This document shows, piece after piece, positions 63,843 through 64,000 of a DNA stretch of 64,000 bases. The position numbers and the translations under genes were made by a program. The stretch's first letter is position 1. Every line of letters starts with the position of its first letter. The notes below the pieces were generated by a model, which saw only the letters and a program-made list of their open reading frames with translations, did no database searches and had not been told where the DNA came from. The stretch is from Histomonas meleagridis (Eukaryota > Parabasalia > Tritrichomonadida > Dientamoebidae), in NCBI GenBank assembly GCA_020186115.1, contig WSYJ01000166.1:124001-188000 (forward strand). The letters are read 5' to 3'.

Positions 63843-64000
63843 TGAGTTTATCATATATTTTGAATGACCGAAGGAGTATGTAAAATATTGATTTTATTAT
63901 TCTGAATTTTATATGTATTTGTATACTTTACGTAAAAGTGCAAATAAAAGTGACATCGGAGTACCGGTCTTAACCTGTTAATAGCGATAACGGCTTTTTA
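63843..64000. other. Non-coding edge of the window
   Basis: Upstream of the integrase frame; may hold its element end beyond the window. Nothing definite. Confidence 0.3.

Overview
The window looks like nuclear DNA of a parabasalid protist (a trichomonad, plausibly Tritrichomonas or a relative; the species cannot be proven from sequence alone). The evidence is the AT-rich intergenic DNA, dense genes with long uninterrupted reading frames, several DUF3447/ankyrin genes, a BspA-like leucine-rich-repeat protein, a Pmp-like surface protein, a HydF [FeFe]-hydrogenase maturase with a hydrogenosome-type leader, and TCA-type initiator motifs (often TCACTTTT) just upstream of many starts.

Layout. 1-9.3 kb: a partial Hrd1-type ubiquitin ligase, an importin-beta-like protein, a small gene split by a mariner transposon that landed exactly at a TA, a frameshifted paralogue of that small gene, and a second HEAT-repeat karyopherin. 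9.8-13.1 kb: ankyrin locus i. 13.2-25.6 kb: single-copy genes (PROPPIN/WIPI, MyTH4-RhoGAP, P-loop 2-phosphoglycerate-kinase-like protein, ER M28-like membrane protein, coiled-coil protein with a triplicated 3' end, TRIC-like channel, SCAMP). 26.6-31.6 kb: ankyrin locus ii. 32.2-38.2 kb: Pmp-like surface protein, PIG-O-like GPI ethanolamine-phosphate transferase without an in-frame AUG, coiled-coil protein. 38.5-40.4 kb: ankyrin locus iii (broken). 40.8-51.5 kb: RhoGEF-FYVE, a third karyopherin, BspA-like protein, C2-like protein, importin-alpha-like protein, HydF. 51.5-53.8 kb: gene-poor. 53.8-55.1 kb: ankyrin locus iv; then tRNA-Arg(CCT) and a beta-propeller protein. 57.2-59.8 kb: ankyrin locus v. 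60.6-64 kb: a Merlin transposon with an 8-bp target duplication and an IS481-like integrase element with hairpin-rich flanking DNA.

The most striking signal is shared by all five ankyrin loci, which lie on the minus strand. A DUF3447 reading frame is followed by a row of ankyrin units, nearly all exactly 31 codons and stop-free. They are separated by AT-rich spacers that break the frame and are most often exactly 77 nt (24 of 38 measured by hand). Each row ends in a shortened ankyrin unit with its own stop codon. The units vary mainly at synonymous positions, while in locus ii the spacers expand to hundreds of bases. This is what selected exons separated by removable sequence would look like, yet the spacers lack GT-AG ends and the known trichomonad 3' splice motif. 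Unusual introns, silent recombination cassettes and decay are the competing explanations.

Functional themes: nuclear transport (three beta-type karyopherins and one importin-alpha), Rho signalling (MyTH4-RhoGAP and RhoGEF-FYVE), ER and endomembrane functions (Hrd1, M28-like, TRIC-like, SCAMP, PROPPIN, PIG-O) and hydrogenosome metabolism (HydF). There is no operon-like organisation; neighbours are often divergent with short intergenic regions.
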